From positions 35,913 through 99,912 of the forward strand of contig NZ_AEVS01000116.1 in NCBI RefSeq assembly GCF_000189255.1: 64,000 bases of DNA, in the 5' to 3' direction. The notes under the pieces are model-generated. The model did no database searches, had not been told where the DNA came from, and saw only the letters and a program-made list of their open reading frames with translations. This stretch comes from Vibrio brasiliensis LMG 20546. Lineage in GTDB: Bacteria; Pseudomonadota; Gammaproteobacteria; Enterobacterales; Vibrionaceae. Shown here piece after piece: positions 51,305 to 59,454 of the stretch (position 1 is the first letter of the stretch; each line of letters opens with the position of its first letter). The translations under genes were made by a program, and so were the position numbers.

Positions 51305-52087
51305 ATGATTAACAAGCAACTACTGCTTACTCTTGTTTCAGCTAGTATCGTGTTAGCGGGCTGTTCTTCAGCCCCATCTAAGCGCTACTCCATTGATGAT
51401 GATATTGCACCGGATGCACCAATTTCTGTCGATCATATTGAAGATGCAACGCCACAATACGAGTCTTACAGTCTCGGCGGTAACAGCGATTACACCCTTA
51501 GAGGTAACCGCTATACCATAATCAAAGACCCGCAAGGTTTTAAAGAGGAAGGTATTGCTTCGTGGTATGGCAAGAAGTTTCATGGCCACTTAACTTCAAA
51601 TGGTGAAGTGTATGACATGTACTCTATGTCAGCGGCACATAAAGAGTTACCCATCCCTAGTTACGTTAAAGTGACCAACAAAGACAACGGAAAAACCGCA
51701 ATTGTCCGAGTTAACGACCGAGGTCCATTCCACCCGGGACGTATCATTGACCTTAGCTACGCTGCTGCAACGAAGCTAGACGTAATTAAAACGGGCACTG
51801 CAAATGTTGCCATCGAAGTAATTACCGTAGATAAACCAACCCAGACACATAAGCAGGAAGCCCTGTCTAAGTTCGCGGTTCAGGTTGCATCTTCACAACA
51901 TCAGGATCGCGTTGAAACTTTAGCGCAAGATCTGAGTCAAAAGCTATCGGTGAAAAGTTACGTCAATTCGACTAACGACACTCACCGCGTCTTTTTAGGC
52001 CCTTTCGACGATTATATGTCGAGCCAAAAAGCATTAGAAAGAGTGAAAGAACTGGGTTATACCAGTGCTTTTATTAAATCCCACTAG
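51305..52087 (+). CDS. rlpA: Septal ring lipoprotein RlpA
   Basis: This 260-residue lipoprotein has a signal peptide and lipobox LAGC (Cys20), a double-psi beta-barrel domain (about 75-165, EEGIASWYGKKFHGHLT and RVNDRGPF) and a C-terminal SPOR domain (about 185-258). RlpA proteins cleave denuded glycan in some bacteria and localise to the septum through SPOR. Its start directly abuts the rodA stop. Confidence 0.95.
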   Translation: MINKQLLLTLVSASIVLAGCSSAPSKRYSIDDDIAPDAPISVDHIEDATPQYESYSLGGNSDYTLRGNRYTIIKDPQGFKEEGIASWYGKKFHGHLTSNGEVYDMYSMSAAHKELPIPSYVKVTNKDNGKTAIVRVNDRGPFHPGRIIDLSYAAATKLDVIKTGTANVAIEVITVDKPTQTHKQEALSKFAVQVASSQHQDRVETLAQDLSQKLSVKSYVNSTNDTHRVFLGPFDDYMSSQKALERVKELGYTSAFIKSH

Positions 52088-52177
52088 TCCTCAATCCAGT
52101 GTACCCCTATTCCTATACTGGCTTGAGCGATTGATTCTGTTAAGATATGGACAGTTAACGATAAACCTGTAGTCAAT

Positions 52178-53356
52178 ATGAAAAAAACAACGCTCATTAA
52201 ATCAGTTTTTGCGTCTTCTATTGCGCTTTCTGCAACCTTCGCATCTTCTGCATTCGCATCACCAATTGTGGTTCCGGACGCGCCTCAAATCGCAGCTAAA
52301 GGCTACGTTTTGATGGATTATCATTCAGGTAAAGTACTTGCTGAAAAAGAGATGAACACTAAGCTCTCTCCAGCAAGCTTAACTAAAATGATGACCAGCT
52401 ACGTAATCGGTCAAGAACTGGAACGTGGTAACATCTCACTACAAGATGACGTGACCATCAGCAAGAACGCCTGGGCGAAAAACTTCCCTGATTCTTCAAA
52501 GATGTTTATTGAAGTCGGTACTACGGTAAAAGTTGAAGATCTTAACCGCGGCATCATCATCCAGTCTGGTAACGACGCTTGTGTTGCTATGGCTGAGCAT
52601 ATCGCAGGCTCTGAAGATGCGTTTGTCGATCTGATGAATGCTTGGGCTGATACGATTGGTATGAAGGACACTCACTTCGCTAACGTCCACGGCCTGGATA
52701 ACTCAAACCTATACTCGACACCTTACGATATGGCTCTACTTGGTAGCGCGCTAATTCGTGACGTACCTGAAGAGTACCGCATCTACTCAGAGAAGAAATT
52801 CACATACAACGGCATTACTCAGTACAACCGTAATGGCCTTCTTTGGGACAAGAGCATGAATGTGGACGGTATTAAAACCGGCCACACAAGTAATGCGGGT
52901 TACAGCCTTGTAAGCTCTGCAACTGAAGGCAAAATGCGTCTGGTTGCGGTAGTAATGGGTACTAAGAATGCTAACGCGCGTAAGTCTGAAAGCAAAAAGC
53001 TTCTTAGTTATGGTTTCCGCTTCTTCGAAACAGTAGCGCCACACAAAGCAGGTGAAACTTTCGTTGAAGAAAAAATCTGGATGGGTAATAAGGACACCGT
53101 TGCGCTAGGTCTTGACCAAGACACTTACGTTACTCTTCCACGCGGACAGGCGAAAAACCTCAAAGCGAGCTTCATCCTTGAAAAAGAACTTGAAGCCCCA
53201 ATAATGAAAGGTGACGTAGTTGGTAAGCTATACTACCAACTAGAAGGTGAAGATATTGCCGAGTACCCACTACTTGCTCTTGAAGACGTAGAACAAGGTA
53301 GCCTATTCAGCCGCCTATGGGATTACATTGTGATGCTGTTTAAAAGCTTCCTTTAA
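52178..53356 (+). CDS. dacA: D-alanyl-D-alanine carboxypeptidase (PBP5)
   Basis: This 392-residue class-C PBP has a signal peptide (cleavage after residue 27), the active-site tetrad SLTK (Ser67-Lys70), SGN (IIQSGNDAC) and KTG (GIKTGHTSNAG). A C-terminal beta domain and an amphipathic membrane-binding helix (LWDYIVMLFKSFL) end the protein. It trims the terminal D-Ala of peptidoglycan peptides. A strong terminator follows. Confidence 0.96.
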   Translation: MKKTTLIKSVFASSIALSATFASSAFASPIVVPDAPQIAAKGYVLMDYHSGKVLAEKEMNTKLSPASLTKMMTSYVIGQELERGNISLQDDVTISKNAWAKNFPDSSKMFIEVGTTVKVEDLNRGIIIQSGNDACVAMAEHIAGSEDAFVDLMNAWADTIGMKDTHFANVHGLDNSNLYSTPYDMALLGSALIRDVPEEYRIYSEKKFTYNGITQYNRNGLLWDKSMNVDGIKTGHTSNAGYSLVSSATEGKMRLVAVVMGTKNANARKSESKKLLSYGFRFFETVAPHKAGETFVEEKIWMGNKDTVALGLDQDTYVTLPRGQAKNLKASFILEKELEAPIMKGDVVGKLYYQLEGEDIAEYPLLALEDVEQGSLFSRLWDYIVMLFKSFL

Positions 53357-53374
53357 TCCAAGTACTTAGCTTTG

Positions 53375-53400
53375 AAAAAGCCGCCTAGTGCGGCTTTTTT
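53375..53400 (+). terminator. Terminator of dacA
   Basis: Stem AAAAAGCCGC / GCGGCTTTTT with a 5-nt loop ends in T, 18 bp after the stop. Confidence 0.92.
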
Positions 53401-53504
53401 AGTTATCTCATTTACTGCCAGCGCTAGCCACATCTTGAGATCATCATCGATAGACAGTAATATTCCGCGCTGCTAACAACGACTTTCCAACTTGGAGTTA
53501 CAAC

Positions 53505-53783
53505 ATGCTGAACATTAACTCAGATGCAAAACTGAAAGACCTGCTTGAGTTCCCTTGTTCTTTCACATACAAGGTAATGGGCTACGCTAAGCCAGAGCTA
53601 CCAGAAAAGGTTCTTGAAGTGATCCAACGCCATGCTCCAGGTGATTACAGCCCAACAGTAAAGCCAAGTGCTAAGGGTAATTACCACTCTGTATCGATCA
53701 ACATCACTGCAACTTCAATCGAACAGGTTGAAACGCTGTACAAAGAGCTCGGTGAGATCGACATCGTACGCATGGTGCTATAA
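53505..53783 (+). CDS. ybeD: DUF493-family protein YbeD
   Basis: This 92-residue protein belongs to the DUF493 family ([14 protein letters not shown], and a C-terminal IDIVRMVL) with a ferredoxin-like fold known from E. coli YbeD. Function is not known, but the gene sits between dacA and lipB in the same order in enterics and vibrios. A GGAG ribosome-binding site precedes the ATG, and a terminator follows, isolating it from lipB. Confidence 0.94.
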   Translation: MLNINSDAKLKDLLEFPCSFTYKVMGYAKPELPEKVLEVIQRHAPGDYSPTVKPSAKGNYHSVSINITATSIEQVETLYKELGEIDIVRMVL

Positions 53784-53811
53784 CAAAATTTGAATTTATT
53801 CAATTTTTATT

Positions 53812-53838
53812 GAAAGCAGCGCAAGCTGCTTTCTTTTT
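53812..53838 (+). terminator. Terminator of ybeD
   Basis: Stem GAAAGCAGC / GCTGCTTTC with a GCAA loop and TTTTT ends the ybeD transcript. Confidence 0.9.
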
Positions 53839-53963
53839 AGATATCAAGTAGATAAATATCCTGCAAAAACTCTAGGGTTAAAAATGTGTTACTGGCATAT
53901 AGTTCAATAACCAGAAGCAGTTTATAATCTTGCCACTTTACTAACCGACGATGGAAGAGCGGA

Positions 53964-54629
53964 ATGCAGAACCAGCTTGTTGTGAAGCACCTTGGCAGAC
54001 AGGACTACCAACCTATCTGGCAAGCGATGCATGATTTCACTGACAATCGAACAGAAGAGACCCCTGATGAAGTATGGCTTGTAGAGCACAACCCTGTCTT
54101 CACTCAAGGTCAAGCAGGCAAAGCAGAACATCTCCTTAACACAGGGGATATTCCGGTGGTTCAAAGCGATCGTGGCGGACAAGTCACATACCATGGCCCA
54201 GGCCAGTTAGTCGCTTACTTCCTTATCAACCTTCGTCGTAAAAAGCTTGGTGTCCGAGATCTCGTCACTCATATAGAGAACCTCGTAATCAATACACTAA
54301 AAGCTTACAATATCGAGTCTGCCGCTCGCCCGGACGCCCCAGGCGTTTACGTTGACGGCAAAAAGATTTGTTCCTTAGGGCTTAGAATCCGTAAAGGTTG
54401 TTCATTCCACGGCTTGGCACTTAACGTCAATATGGACTTATCGCCCTTCCAACGTATCAACCCTTGTGGTTACGCTGGAATGGAAATGGTTCAGGTAAGC
54501 CAGCTAGGCGGACCTGACGATGTCGCTCAAGTTGAGACAAAGCTAGTCGAAGAGCTGGTGACTTTACTTGGTTATGACCACGTAGAACTAAATAAAGCCG
54601 CGAAATCGGCAAGCAACAACGAGAAGTAA
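53964..54629 (+). CDS. lipB: Octanoyltransferase LipB
   Basis: This 221-residue enzyme moves octanoate from acyl carrier protein to lipoyl domains. It has [15 protein letters not shown], the lysine in DGKKICSLG and the Cys in the family segment [14 protein letters not shown]. It precedes lipA by 7 bp, and the two act in sequence to make lipoate cofactor. Confidence 0.96.
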   Translation: MQNQLVVKHLGRQDYQPIWQAMHDFTDNRTEETPDEVWLVEHNPVFTQGQAGKAEHLLNTGDIPVVQSDRGGQVTYHGPGQLVAYFLINLRRKKLGVRDLVTHIENLVINTLKAYNIESAARPDAPGVYVDGKKICSLGLRIRKGCSFHGLALNVNMDLSPFQRINPCGYAGMEMVQVSQLGGPDDVAQVETKLVEELVTLLGYDHVELNKAAKSASNNEK

Positions 54630-54636
54630 GAGAAGC

Positions 54637-55602
54637 ATGAGTAAACCAATCCAAATGGAAAAAGGCGTTAAGTACCGCGACGCTGACAAAATGGCTCTGA
54701 TTCCTGTAAAGAACATGCCTACAGAGCAGAAAGAAGTTCTTCGCAAACCAGAGTGGATGAAGATTAAACTGCCTGCTGACAGTCAGCGTATTCAGGACAT
54801 CAAGTCTGCAATGCGTAAGAACAACCTGCACTCCGTTTGTGAAGAAGCTTCATGTCCAAACCTGGCAGAGTGTTTCAACCACGGTACGGCAACCTTCATG
54901 ATCCTTGGTGCCATCTGTACTCGTCGCTGCCCATTCTGTGATGTTGCCCATGGCCGCCCTCTTGCTCCTGAAAACGATGAACCACAAAAGCTGGCAAAAA
55001 CAATTCAGGATATGAAACTGAAGTACGTGGTTATTACATCGGTTGACCGCGACGACCTACGTGACGGCGGCGCTCAGCACTTTGCTGACTGTAACCGTGA
55101 AATCCGTGCGCTTAATCCGAACATCAGGATCGAAACTCTGGTACCCGATTTCCGTGGCCGCATGGATGTTGCTTTAGAGCTTCTTAAAGACAACCCACCA
55201 GATGTATTCAACCATAACCTTGAAACAGCTCCACGCCTTTACCGTAAAGCGCGTCCGGGTGCCAACTACAAATGGTCATTAGAGCTACTTAAGAAGTTCA
55301 AAGAGCAGCACCCAGAGATCCCAACCAAATCTGGCTTGATGATGGGTCTTGGTGAGACAAAAGAAGAGATTGTTGAAGTATTGAAAGATCTGCGTGCCCA
55401 CGGTGTTACCATGCTAACACTAGGTCAGTATCTGGCACCGAGTCGTCACCACCTTCCGGTTGAACGTTACGTACCACCATCAGAGTTTGATGAGCTGAAA
55501 GAGATTGCTCTGGAGCTTGGCTTTACTCACGCTGCGTGTGGTCCATTCGTGCGTTCTTCATACCATGCAGACCTTCAGGCGCAAGGTGTAGAAGTTAGCT
55601 AA
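54637..55602 (+). CDS. lipA: Lipoyl synthase
   Basis: This 321-residue radical-SAM enzyme inserts two sulfurs into octanoyl groups. It has the auxiliary cluster motif [12 protein letters not shown] and the radical-SAM motif CTRRCPFC. It starts 7 bp after lipB and is followed by a terminator. Sequence and length are standard. Confidence 0.98.
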   Translation: MSKPIQMEKGVKYRDADKMALIPVKNMPTEQKEVLRKPEWMKIKLPADSQRIQDIKSAMRKNNLHSVCEEASCPNLAECFNHGTATFMILGAICTRRCPFCDVAHGRPLAPENDEPQKLAKTIQDMKLKYVVITSVDRDDLRDGGAQHFADCNREIRALNPNIRIETLVPDFRGRMDVALELLKDNPPDVFNHNLETAPRLYRKARPGANYKWSLELLKKFKEQHPEIPTKSGLMMGLGETKEEIVEVLKDLRAHGVTMLTLGQYLAPSRHHLPVERYVPPSEFDELKEIALELGFTHAACGPFVRSSYHADLQAQGVEVS

Positions 55603-55621
55603 TTTAAGCAACTTATTTAGT

Positions 55622-55651
55622 AAGGGTCGACATAATAAGTCGGCCCTTTTT
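55622..55651 (+). terminator. Terminator of lipB-lipA
   Basis: Stem AAGGGTCGAC / GTCGGCCCTT (one G-T pair) with a 7-nt loop ends in TTT, 19 bp after the stop. Confidence 0.85.
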
Positions 55652-55746
55652 ATTATCGATTCTTGAATGAAACCCAACACTTCTATAGGCTTAACAGACA
55701 ACTATTACTACTATGCCTAGTCAGGTATGTATTCCAAGGAACTAGT

Positions 55747-56073
55747 ATGAAAAAGTTTGGATTAGCTGCAATCGCACTGGCCGCGCTAACTGCAGGCTGT
55801 GCTTCAAATACAAAGCAAGACAATTTTCGTGAGGCTTCTTTCGAGCTTTGTAATACCGAAGTTGATATCTACTCTGTAAGTGATGACGGTCGTGTACGTA
55901 TTGTCTGCTCAGACGGCTCTAAGTTCGCATTAACTGATGAGAGCACGCTAGAAACCATGCGCGACATCAACATTGATTACTGCGACGGTGAAGGTTTAGG
56001 TAAATTCAACGAAAGTAGCAAATACTATTCGTTCAAGTGTAAGTCTGGCACCCTGCTTAGTCTGCCTAAGTAA
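55747..56073 (+). CDS. Small lipoprotein, unknown
   Basis: I place the start at 55747; the sequence from there has a classical lipoprotein signal peptide with lipobox LTAGC (Cys18), while the open frame upstream is not protein-like. The 108-residue product has four further cysteines in the mature part (ELCNTEV, RIVCSDG, DYCDGEG, FKCKSG), suggesting two disulfides. I do not recognise the family. It has its own terminator and lies between lipA and the minus-strand gene at 56145. Confidence 0.78.
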   Translation: MKKFGLAAIALAALTAGCASNTKQDNFREASFELCNTEVDIYSVSDDGRVRIVCSDGSKFALTDESTLETMRDINIDYCDGEGLGKFNESSKYYSFKCKSGTLLSLPK

Positions 56074-56095
56074 GCAATAACCAACTTATAGTGAG

Positions 56096-56122
56096 GGCTG
56101 ATGTGAAAACATCAGCCTTTTT
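56096..56122 (+). terminator. Terminator of the small lipoprotein gene
   Basis: Stem GGCTGATGT / ACATCAGCC with a GAAA loop is followed by TTTTT. Confidence 0.9.
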
Positions 56123-56144
56123 GTTTCAGAAGCAAATAACTCGG

Positions 56145-56711
56145 CTACTTAAAAGTACGCACAGAAATTACTTTGCCATTGCTACCGCCCATTGCCGTAA
56201 CCGCAACTTCGAGAGAGTTCATCGAAACTATCCCATTCGGCGAACAAATCACAAACACATACGCGCAAGAGAACCGATCCTCAAACGGCATAGGAATTTT
56301 ATTCCAGTAAAACTCACTCGCCTGCGATTCAACACGAAACTTACGATAATCGGCCGGAGCAGTCGAACCTCGCTGTTTCGCAATATGGGCAACAAACACA
56401 CGGTCCTGAGATTTATCAACACCGACCGCCATCTCACAGCCACTGAATGGGCCTGACGCCATCCAACCAACTCCTGAGCCTGTATTACGTCCAATCACCG
56501 CTTTGGTCTCTGCATATGGCACCCAAACACCGCGATCAGCCGCTGCATCATCCCGAGTAAGAATATACTTGCCGTTATTTTCGATGATGCTCACCCCATA
56601 CTGCTTCTCTAAATAGCCTTTAGGGCTATCATCAGGCTGGCTAGTTAAACGGATATCCATTTCGATATCTTTGCCAATCAGCTTGGTTAGATTCTCTTTT
56701 GTAGGCCTCAT
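56145..56711 (-). CDS. Unassigned 188-residue protein with SGC...H motif
   Basis: I do not recognise this protein by family. It has no signal peptide or membrane segment, so it is cytosolic or a secreted effector without a classical signal. The segment PFSGCEMAVGVDKSQDRVF followed by VAHI places Ser90-Gly91-Cys92 seventeen residues before His109, in two adjacent beta strands. That pattern recalls the Cys-His catalytic core of CNF-type deamidases (LSGC...H). The resemblance is short, so the assignment is a hypothesis. Two later cysteines occur (FSCAYVFVICS). The gene faces the lipoprotein gene and has its own intergenic space. Confidence 0.6.
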   Translation of the reverse strand: MRPTKENLTKLIGKDIEMDIRLTSQPDDSPKGYLEKQYGVSIIENNGKYILTRDDAAADRGVWVPYAETKAVIGRNTGSGVGWMASGPFSGCEMAVGVDKSQDRVFVAHIAKQRGSTAPADYRKFRVESQASEFYWNKIPMPFEDRFSCAYVFVICSPNGIVSMNSLEVAVTAMGGSNGKVISVRTFK

Positions 56712-56937
56712 TCAAATCTTCCTCTTGGGTCTGCCAACACTCACTTTATATAAAATCAAACTAGTGATTATTCAAATTTGTAGCCAAACGTTGAGACAAG
56801 TGTAGGATTTCAAAGAATAAGTCTGTAAGAAACAAGGTTTACTGCTACGCAGTGATAACGAGTTTTAACGTAGGCTATCTGCCATAAAAATGAGTCCAGT
56901 CACGTTCAAGAACAACATAAACAGTGTGTCCAAAAAT
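56712..56937. other. Intergenic region upstream of the 188-residue gene
   Basis: It must contain the promoter for the minus-strand gene at 56145. I see no ORF or clear regulatory site. Confidence 0.35.
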
Positions 56938-56963
56938 GCAAAAAGCCCCAATAAAGGGGCTTT
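56938..56963 (-). terminator. Distal terminator-like hairpin beyond glyA
   Basis: Stem AAAGCCCC / GGGGCTTT with a 6-nt loop and a T-run on the minus strand. It is the second hairpin downstream of glyA. Confidence 0.7.
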
Positions 56964-56988
56964 AGGTATTTTGAACTGAGTTGGCTCT

Positions 56989-57096
56989 AGTTCAAGGAAA
57001 AGGCGCGGAGTTTACCTAAAAGAAAAGCTCCCTGACGGGAGCTTTCAGTGTTTTCAAAGTAGATGAGTGAAGTTCAAGGAGAACACACGGAGTTTG
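56989..57096. repeat. Imperfect 26-bp direct repeat downstream of glyA
   Basis: AGTTCAAGGAAAA...CGGAGTTT at 56989-57014 recurs as AGTTCAAGGAGAA...CGGAGTTT at 57071-57096, an 82-bp period, with the first glyA terminator lying between the two copies. Confidence 0.6.
57016..57046 (-). terminator. First terminator of glyA
   Basis: Stem AAAGCTCCC / GGGAGCTTT with a 4-nt loop is followed on the minus strand by TCTTTT. Confidence 0.8.
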
Positions 57097-57150
57097 CGCT
57101 AGCAAATGAGTATGTACGACACCGAAATTCGCTCACTCTACGCAGAAAAG

Positions 57151-58401
57151 TTAAGCGTAAACTGGTAGACGCTTACAAATATCTAAAACCTTCGCTTTAG
57201 TCGCTGCGATAACTTCCTCGTTGCCGATGTTATCCAGTACATCACACATCCAGTTCGCTAGCTCTTTCGCGTCTTCTTCTGTAAAGCCACGACGAGTAAT
57301 TGCTGGAGAACCTACACGGATACCTGATGTAACGAACGGGCTACGAGGATCGTTTGGTACTGAGTTCTTGTTTACTGTGATGTTTGCTGCACCTAGTGCT
57401 GCGTCTGCGTCTTTACCTGTAATGTCTTTGTCGATTAGGTCAACAAGGAACAGGTGATTCTCTGTACCGTTAGAAACGATTTTGTAACCGCGCTCCTGGA
57501 ACTGAGCAACCATAGCTTTTGCGTTCTTCACTACGCGAGCCTGGTATGCTTTGAACTCTGGCTCCATTGCTTCTTTGAACGCTACTGCTTTACCTGCGAT
57601 AACGTGCATTAGTGGACCACCCTGACCGCCAGGGAATACTGCTGAGTTCAGCTTCTTGTACATCTCTTCGCCCGCGTTAGACAGGATTAGACCACCACGT
57701 GGACCTGCTAGCGTTTTGTGCGTAGTTGTCGTTACAACGTGAGCGTGTGGAACTGGCGTTGGGTATTCGCCTGCTGCAATCAGACCTGCAACGTGCGCCA
57801 TGTCTACGAACAGGTAAGCGCCTGCTTTGTCTGCGATTTCACGCATGCGAGCCCAGTCTACGATTTGAGAGTAAGCTGAGAAGCCACCAATGATCATCTT
57901 TGGCTTGTGCTCAAGAGCTAATTGCTCCATCTCGTCGTAGTTGATCTGACCTGCTTCGTCGATACCGTAAGGAATAACGTTGTAGTGCTTGCCTGAGAAG
58001 TTAACTGGTGAACCGTGAGTCAGGTGACCACCGTGTGCCAGGCTCATACCTAGTACTGTGTCGCCTGGGTTTAGTAGTGCCATGTAAACGGCACTGTTTG
58101 CCTGAGAGCCTGAGTGTGGCTGAACGTTCGCGTACTCACAACCAAATAGCTGACAAGCACGATCAATAGCTAGAGCTTCCGCTTTATCAACGTACTCACA
58201 ACCACCGTAGTAACGCTTGCCTGGGTAACCTTCAGCGTATTTGTTCGTTAGCTGAGAGCCTTGCGCTTCCATTACACGTGGACTTGTGTAGTTTTCCGAA
58301 GCGATAAGCTCAATGTGTTCTTCCTGGCGAAGAGTTTCTTCTTGAATTGCTGCGAACAGTTCCGCATCGTAATCTGCGATGTTCATATCACGCTTTAGCA
58401 T
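57151..58401 (-). CDS. glyA: Serine hydroxymethyltransferase
   Basis: This 416-residue PLP enzyme interconverts serine and glycine and charges tetrahydrofolate with one carbon. I set the start at 58401 ([15 protein letters not shown]), 6 nt after GGAG; the frame is open upstream to 58458. The PLP-lysine segment [13 protein letters not shown] is present. A PurR box lies about 60-75 bp upstream. Two terminator-like hairpins follow. Codon use is strongly biased, indicating high expression. Confidence 0.98.
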   Translation of the reverse strand: MLKRDMNIADYDAELFAAIQEETLRQEEHIELIASENYTSPRVMEAQGSQLTNKYAEGYPGKRYYGGCEYVDKAEALAIDRACQLFGCEYANVQPHSGSQANSAVYMALLNPGDTVLGMSLAHGGHLTHGSPVNFSGKHYNVIPYGIDEAGQINYDEMEQLALEHKPKMIIGGFSAYSQIVDWARMREIADKAGAYLFVDMAHVAGLIAAGEYPTPVPHAHVVTTTTHKTLAGPRGGLILSNAGEEMYKKLNSAVFPGGQGGPLMHVIAGKAVAFKEAMEPEFKAYQARVVKNAKAMVAQFQERGYKIVSNGTENHLFLVDLIDKDITGKDADAALGAANITVNKNSVPNDPRSPFVTSGIRVGSPAITRRGFTEEDAKELANWMCDVLDNIGNEEVIAATKAKVLDICKRLPVYA

Positions 58402-58746
58402 CTGTATCTCCTGACTCAGATTAAGACTTAAAATTGCAAAAAAACTGACTTTTGACACTCACGCAAACGTTTGCATCAAGCTAATGACGCGCATTCTACA
58501 TAATTTGATCTTTGCCATAAAGAGAAAATTTAAATTTTTCTCATGCAGTTTTTTCATAATGCTTTACAAGGAATCTCATGTTGAGCACTTATCTGGAGCT
58601 TGGCTCTGCTAAGTGTCAATTCTATCCTTTACACCCCGTAAAACGATAATTACATAGGTTTACCTTAAATTTCCCTCTCAAGCTACCGAAATCCTATTTT
58701 TTTAAATAGTATGCACGCCATTATTTACTTGTTAAATTTCAAATTG
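58402..58746. other. glyA promoter region
   Basis: About 345 bp between divergent genes. It holds the PurR box of glyA near its left end; the remainder is AT-rich with no ORF I would call. The promoter of the YitT-like gene must also lie here. Confidence 0.5.
58461..58476. promoter_or_regulatory. PurR operator of glyA
   Basis: ACGCAAACGTTTGCAT is a near-perfect PurR box (consensus ACGCAAACGTTTGCGT). PurR with hypoxanthine or guanine represses glyA in E. coli, and the same control is likely here. Confidence 0.88.
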
Positions 58747-59346
58747 ATGGAAAAACACTCAAGAAAAGAAGATTGGGTCGCAATTTTAACTGGCACCTTT
58801 TTAGTCGCCCAAGGCTTTTTCTTTCTCCAGTCAGCGTCGTTACTGACCGGGGGTACTGCCGGACTGGCGCTGTTAGCAAGCCAGATGACCAGCTTTTCGC
58901 TCGGTACCTTGTACTTTGTTGCTAACTGTCCATTCTACTTATTAGCGTGGAAACGATTTGGTTCGCGATTTGCGATCAACAGTGCTATTTCTGGCGCTCT
59001 TGTCTCTGTTATTACTGACCATCTGTACCTGGTGATCAGTCTGGATACAATAAATCAGGTTTACTGTGCGGTTGCTGGCGGTCTACTGATGGGACTGGGT
59101 ATGCTGATTCTATTCCGTCACCGCTCTAGTCTGGGTGGCTTTAATGTGCTGTGTCTGTTTATTCAGGACAAGTTTGGTATCTCAGTGGGCAAATCTCAAT
59201 TAGCGATTGATTGTGCAATTCTGTTTGCCTCTTTCTTCTTTGTTGCCCCAGAGGTAATCGGCCTGTCGATTCTCGGTGCTATCGCATTAAACCTTGTGTT
59301 AGCAATGAACCATAAGCCAACGCGTTATAGTGTGAATTACGGTTAA
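58747..59346 (+). CDS. YitT-family membrane protein
   Basis: About 199 residues from 58747 (MEKHSRKEDWVAILTG), with an alternative ATG at 58711; neither has a strong ribosome-binding site. The protein has five or six hydrophobic segments and the family features SLLTGGTAGLALL near the N-terminus and RHRSSLGGFNVL in the middle. YitT proteins are widespread, of unknown transport function. A palindromic terminator follows. Confidence 0.75.
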   Translation: MEKHSRKEDWVAILTGTFLVAQGFFFLQSASLLTGGTAGLALLASQMTSFSLGTLYFVANCPFYLLAWKRFGSRFAINSAISGALVSVITDHLYLVISLDTINQVYCAVAGGLLMGLGMLILFRHRSSLGGFNVLCLFIQDKFGISVGKSQLAIDCAILFASFFFVAPEVIGLSILGAIALNLVLAMNHKPTRYSVNYG

Positions 59347-59350
59347 AGAG

Positions 59351-59368
59351 CTGGAGAGCTCCAGTTTT
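59351..59368 (+). terminator. Terminator of the YitT-like gene
   Basis: The perfect palindrome CTGGAG-AG-CTCCAG is followed by TTTT, 5 bp after the stop codon. Confidence 0.8.
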
Positions 59369-59430
59369 CCCGAAGCGAAGCGTTCTAGCCTCCCATAAGC
59401 GAAGCGCCCTCGTATTCTCGAGGGCGCTAT
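59369..59430. repeat. Partial relative of the mini-hairpin element (copy C)
   Basis: GCGAAGCGTTCT (12 bases identical to copies A and B) is followed by AAGCGAAGCGCC and then a 10-bp stem AGCGCCCTCG / CGAGGGCGCT with a 6-nt loop (59403-59428). It sits between the convergent YitT-like and RND genes. Confidence 0.55.
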
Positions 59431-59454
59431 CTGTTCTACGGACGTATCCTGCTT

